Positions 59,211-60,233 of a stretch of 60,233 bases of DNA are shown here, one piece after another. Both the position numbers and the translations under genes were made by a program. Under the pieces are notes generated by a model, which worked only from the letters and a program-made list of their open reading frames with translations, was not told where the DNA came from and searched no databases. How positions within the stretch are numbered: the first letter of the stretch is position 1; every line of letters begins with the position of its first letter. Origin of the DNA: Nitrospirota bacterium (GTDB taxonomy: Bacteria; Nitrospirota; Thermodesulfovibrionia; Thermodesulfovibrionales; Dissulfurispiraceae); contig JADFXI010000004.1 in assembly GCA_015233655.1 (NCBI GenBank), forward strand, positions 1-60,233, given 5' to 3'.

Positions 59211-60233
59211 ATGAAAATGGGTGACAGGTTAGTATTCAAGATTAATTGCCTCGTCGTAAGCTTTCTGTTTGTTTTCATCAATGCATTGCCTATGCGGGCC
59301 TATTCCCAGGAACTTCCGGACGTTACTGCAATTGAGGTGAGGGGCCTGAAAAGAATTGAAGAGGGTTCGATAAAGGCAAAACTATCGCAGAAAATAGGGG
59401 AGTCGCTCTCCAACGAAAAAACATCTGAGGACATAAAGACCATCTTCAAGATGGGTTACTTCGATGATGTAAAGGTAAATGTCGAGCCTTTTGAAGGCGG
59501 ACTGAAGGTTATTTATGTCGTTGACGAAAAACCGACCATTATAAAAGTGGATTTTCAGGGCAACAAGGAATACGAGGACAGCACTCTCAAAGAAAAGATT
59601 ACCCTTACAGCCGGCGCGATATCCGATATAACCCTTATCAACGATAATGCTACCAAGCTGCGGGCTTATTATGAGGATGAAGGCTTCTATCTTGCAAAGG
59701 TTGTTCCTGTAATAAGAAAAGCAGGCAAGAGAGAAGAGGTTGTGACATACCAGATACATGAGGGTGACAAGGTCAAAATCAGACATATCAACGTTGAAGG
59801 TAATAAGGTCATCTCTGAAGGAAAAATAAAGGGTGCCATGAAAACCCAGGAGAGAGACTGGTTGTCCTTCGTCCTCGGTACGGGATATTACAAGAGAGAT
59901 GAAATGAAGGCCGATATCGATCGCATAAGAGACCTCTATTACAACAACGGCTATCTTCAATTCTCAATAGCTGAGCCGGTGCTGAAAATAAGCGACGATA
60001 AAAAAGATATGACGCTATTGCTGCGGGTTTCCGAGGGGCAGCAATTCACTGTATCGTCAATCGAGATCTCCGGCAACAAGATTTACAGTGAAGAAGAACT
60101 GAGAAAGCTGATAAAAGCAACCGCCGGAGTAGTTTTTGATAAATCAGTGCTTACAAAAGACATATCCGCCCTTAATGACAAGTATTCAAATACCGGTTAC
60201 GCCCTTGTATCGATAGACCCTGATCTTCTTCCG
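59211..60233 (+). CDS. bamA: Outer membrane protein assembly factor BamA (N-terminal part)
   Basis: The visible 341 residues begin with a signal peptide (about 1-31, ending MRAYSQ), then a run of POTRA domains: VTAIEVRGLKRIEEGSI, GNKEYEDSTLKEKI, INVEGNKVISEGKIKGAM, and IEISGNKIYSEEELRKL. POTRA repeats each carry the beta-alpha-alpha-beta-beta pattern. BamA inserts outer membrane barrel proteins. The ATG at 59211 has AAAGGAG just before it. The reading frame runs open to the window end, so the remaining POTRA domain and the barrel are outside. The gene is essential in most Gram-negative bacteria. It follows the glycan cluster, but no functional link is visible. Confidence 0.9.
   Translation, partial: MKMGDRLVFKINCLVVSFLFVFINALPMRAYSQELPDVTAIEVRGLKRIEEGSIKAKLSQKIGESLSNEKTSEDIKTIFKMGYFDDVKVNVEPFEGGLKVIYVVDEKPTIIKVDFQGNKEYEDSTLKEKITLTAGAISDITLINDNATKLRAYYEDEGFYLAKVVPVIRKAGKREEVVTYQIHEGDKVKIRHINVEGNKVISEGKIKGAMKTQERDWLSFVLGTGYYKRDEMKADIDRIRDLYYNNGYLQFSIAEPVLKISDDKKDMTLLLRVSEGQQFTVSSIEISGNKIYSEEELRKLIKATAGVVFDKSVLTKDISALNDKYSNTGYALVSIDPDLLP

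Noticed and set aside
59382-59960. A minus-strand 192-codon frame opposite bamA
   Set aside because: bamA is well supported by signal peptide and POTRA motifs; the reverse frame is a shadow.

Overview
The window looks like a chromosomal segment from an anaerobic, Gram-negative-type bacterium. It has an outer-membrane assembly gene (bamA), a lipoprotein, a porin-like barrel and type IV pili under PilS/PilR and sigma-54. It also has an oxygen-independent style of cobamide synthesis and several B12-type radical SAM enzymes. The combination is reminiscent of Nitrospirota or Desulfobacterota, but no taxonomic marker in the window decides this, so the placement is inference.

Layout. (1) 1-12.5 kb, minus strand: a long cobamide operon. 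It is driven by a promoter and a cobalamin riboswitch at 12.19-12.49 kb and reads bzaF-like thiC paralogue, cobU, cobT, cobS, cobC, cobQ, cbiB, cobD, cbiA, a cbiX-cbiC fusion, cbiM, a cbiN-like gene and cbiQ. It runs off the left edge; the ring-methylation genes and cbiO are not in view. (2) 12.5-32.2 kb: mixed housekeeping and accessory genes. These include an Smr protein, tRNA-Leu(GAG) followed by a possible attachment-site repeat enclosing a BrnT/BrnA pair, an AsmA-like protein, a thioesterase, a His-rich periplasmic protein, a large hybrid sensor kinase, rlmN, a second toxin-antitoxin pair, a porin-like protein and a four-gene MacAB-like ABC export system. (3) 32.3-34.1 kb: an ECF sigma factor, a small membrane protein (possible anti-sigma) and a Spy/CnrX-like periplasmic protein. 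(4) 34.2-43.6 kb: a type IV pilus region with pilC, pilR, pilS and two nearly identical pilin genes. Each pilin gene has its own sigma-54 promoter, a TGAC-N7-GTCA element at a matching distance upstream, and a terminator. Two GT-C membrane glycosyltransferase-like genes (a TMTC-like TPR protein and a DUF2723/TMEM260-like protein) flank this region. (5) 44.1-44.9 kb: a VapBC-type pair with ATGTGATAT repeats upstream. (6) 44.9-59.1 kb, plus strand: a glycan-type cluster with a GT9 enzyme, a polyprenyl-phosphate-mannose-synthase-like GT2, a flippase, three B12-binding-type radical SAM proteins, one SPASM radical SAM protein, a methyltransferase, a UDP-galactopyranose-mutase-like flavoprotein and three GT2 enzymes. 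bamA follows and is cut by the right edge.

How the parts may work together. The cobamide operon would make the cofactor that B12-dependent radical SAM enzymes of the glycan cluster could use. The lower ligand is predicted to be 5-hydroxybenzimidazole or a derivative. The mannose-phosphate donor synthase, the two GT-C proteins and the very Thr-rich pilins together suggest a bacterial protein O-mannosylation route acting on pilins. The glycan cluster with four radical SAM enzymes and no recognised priming transferase or polymerase in view is the most unusual assembly. Both ideas are inference from gene content and neighbourhood.
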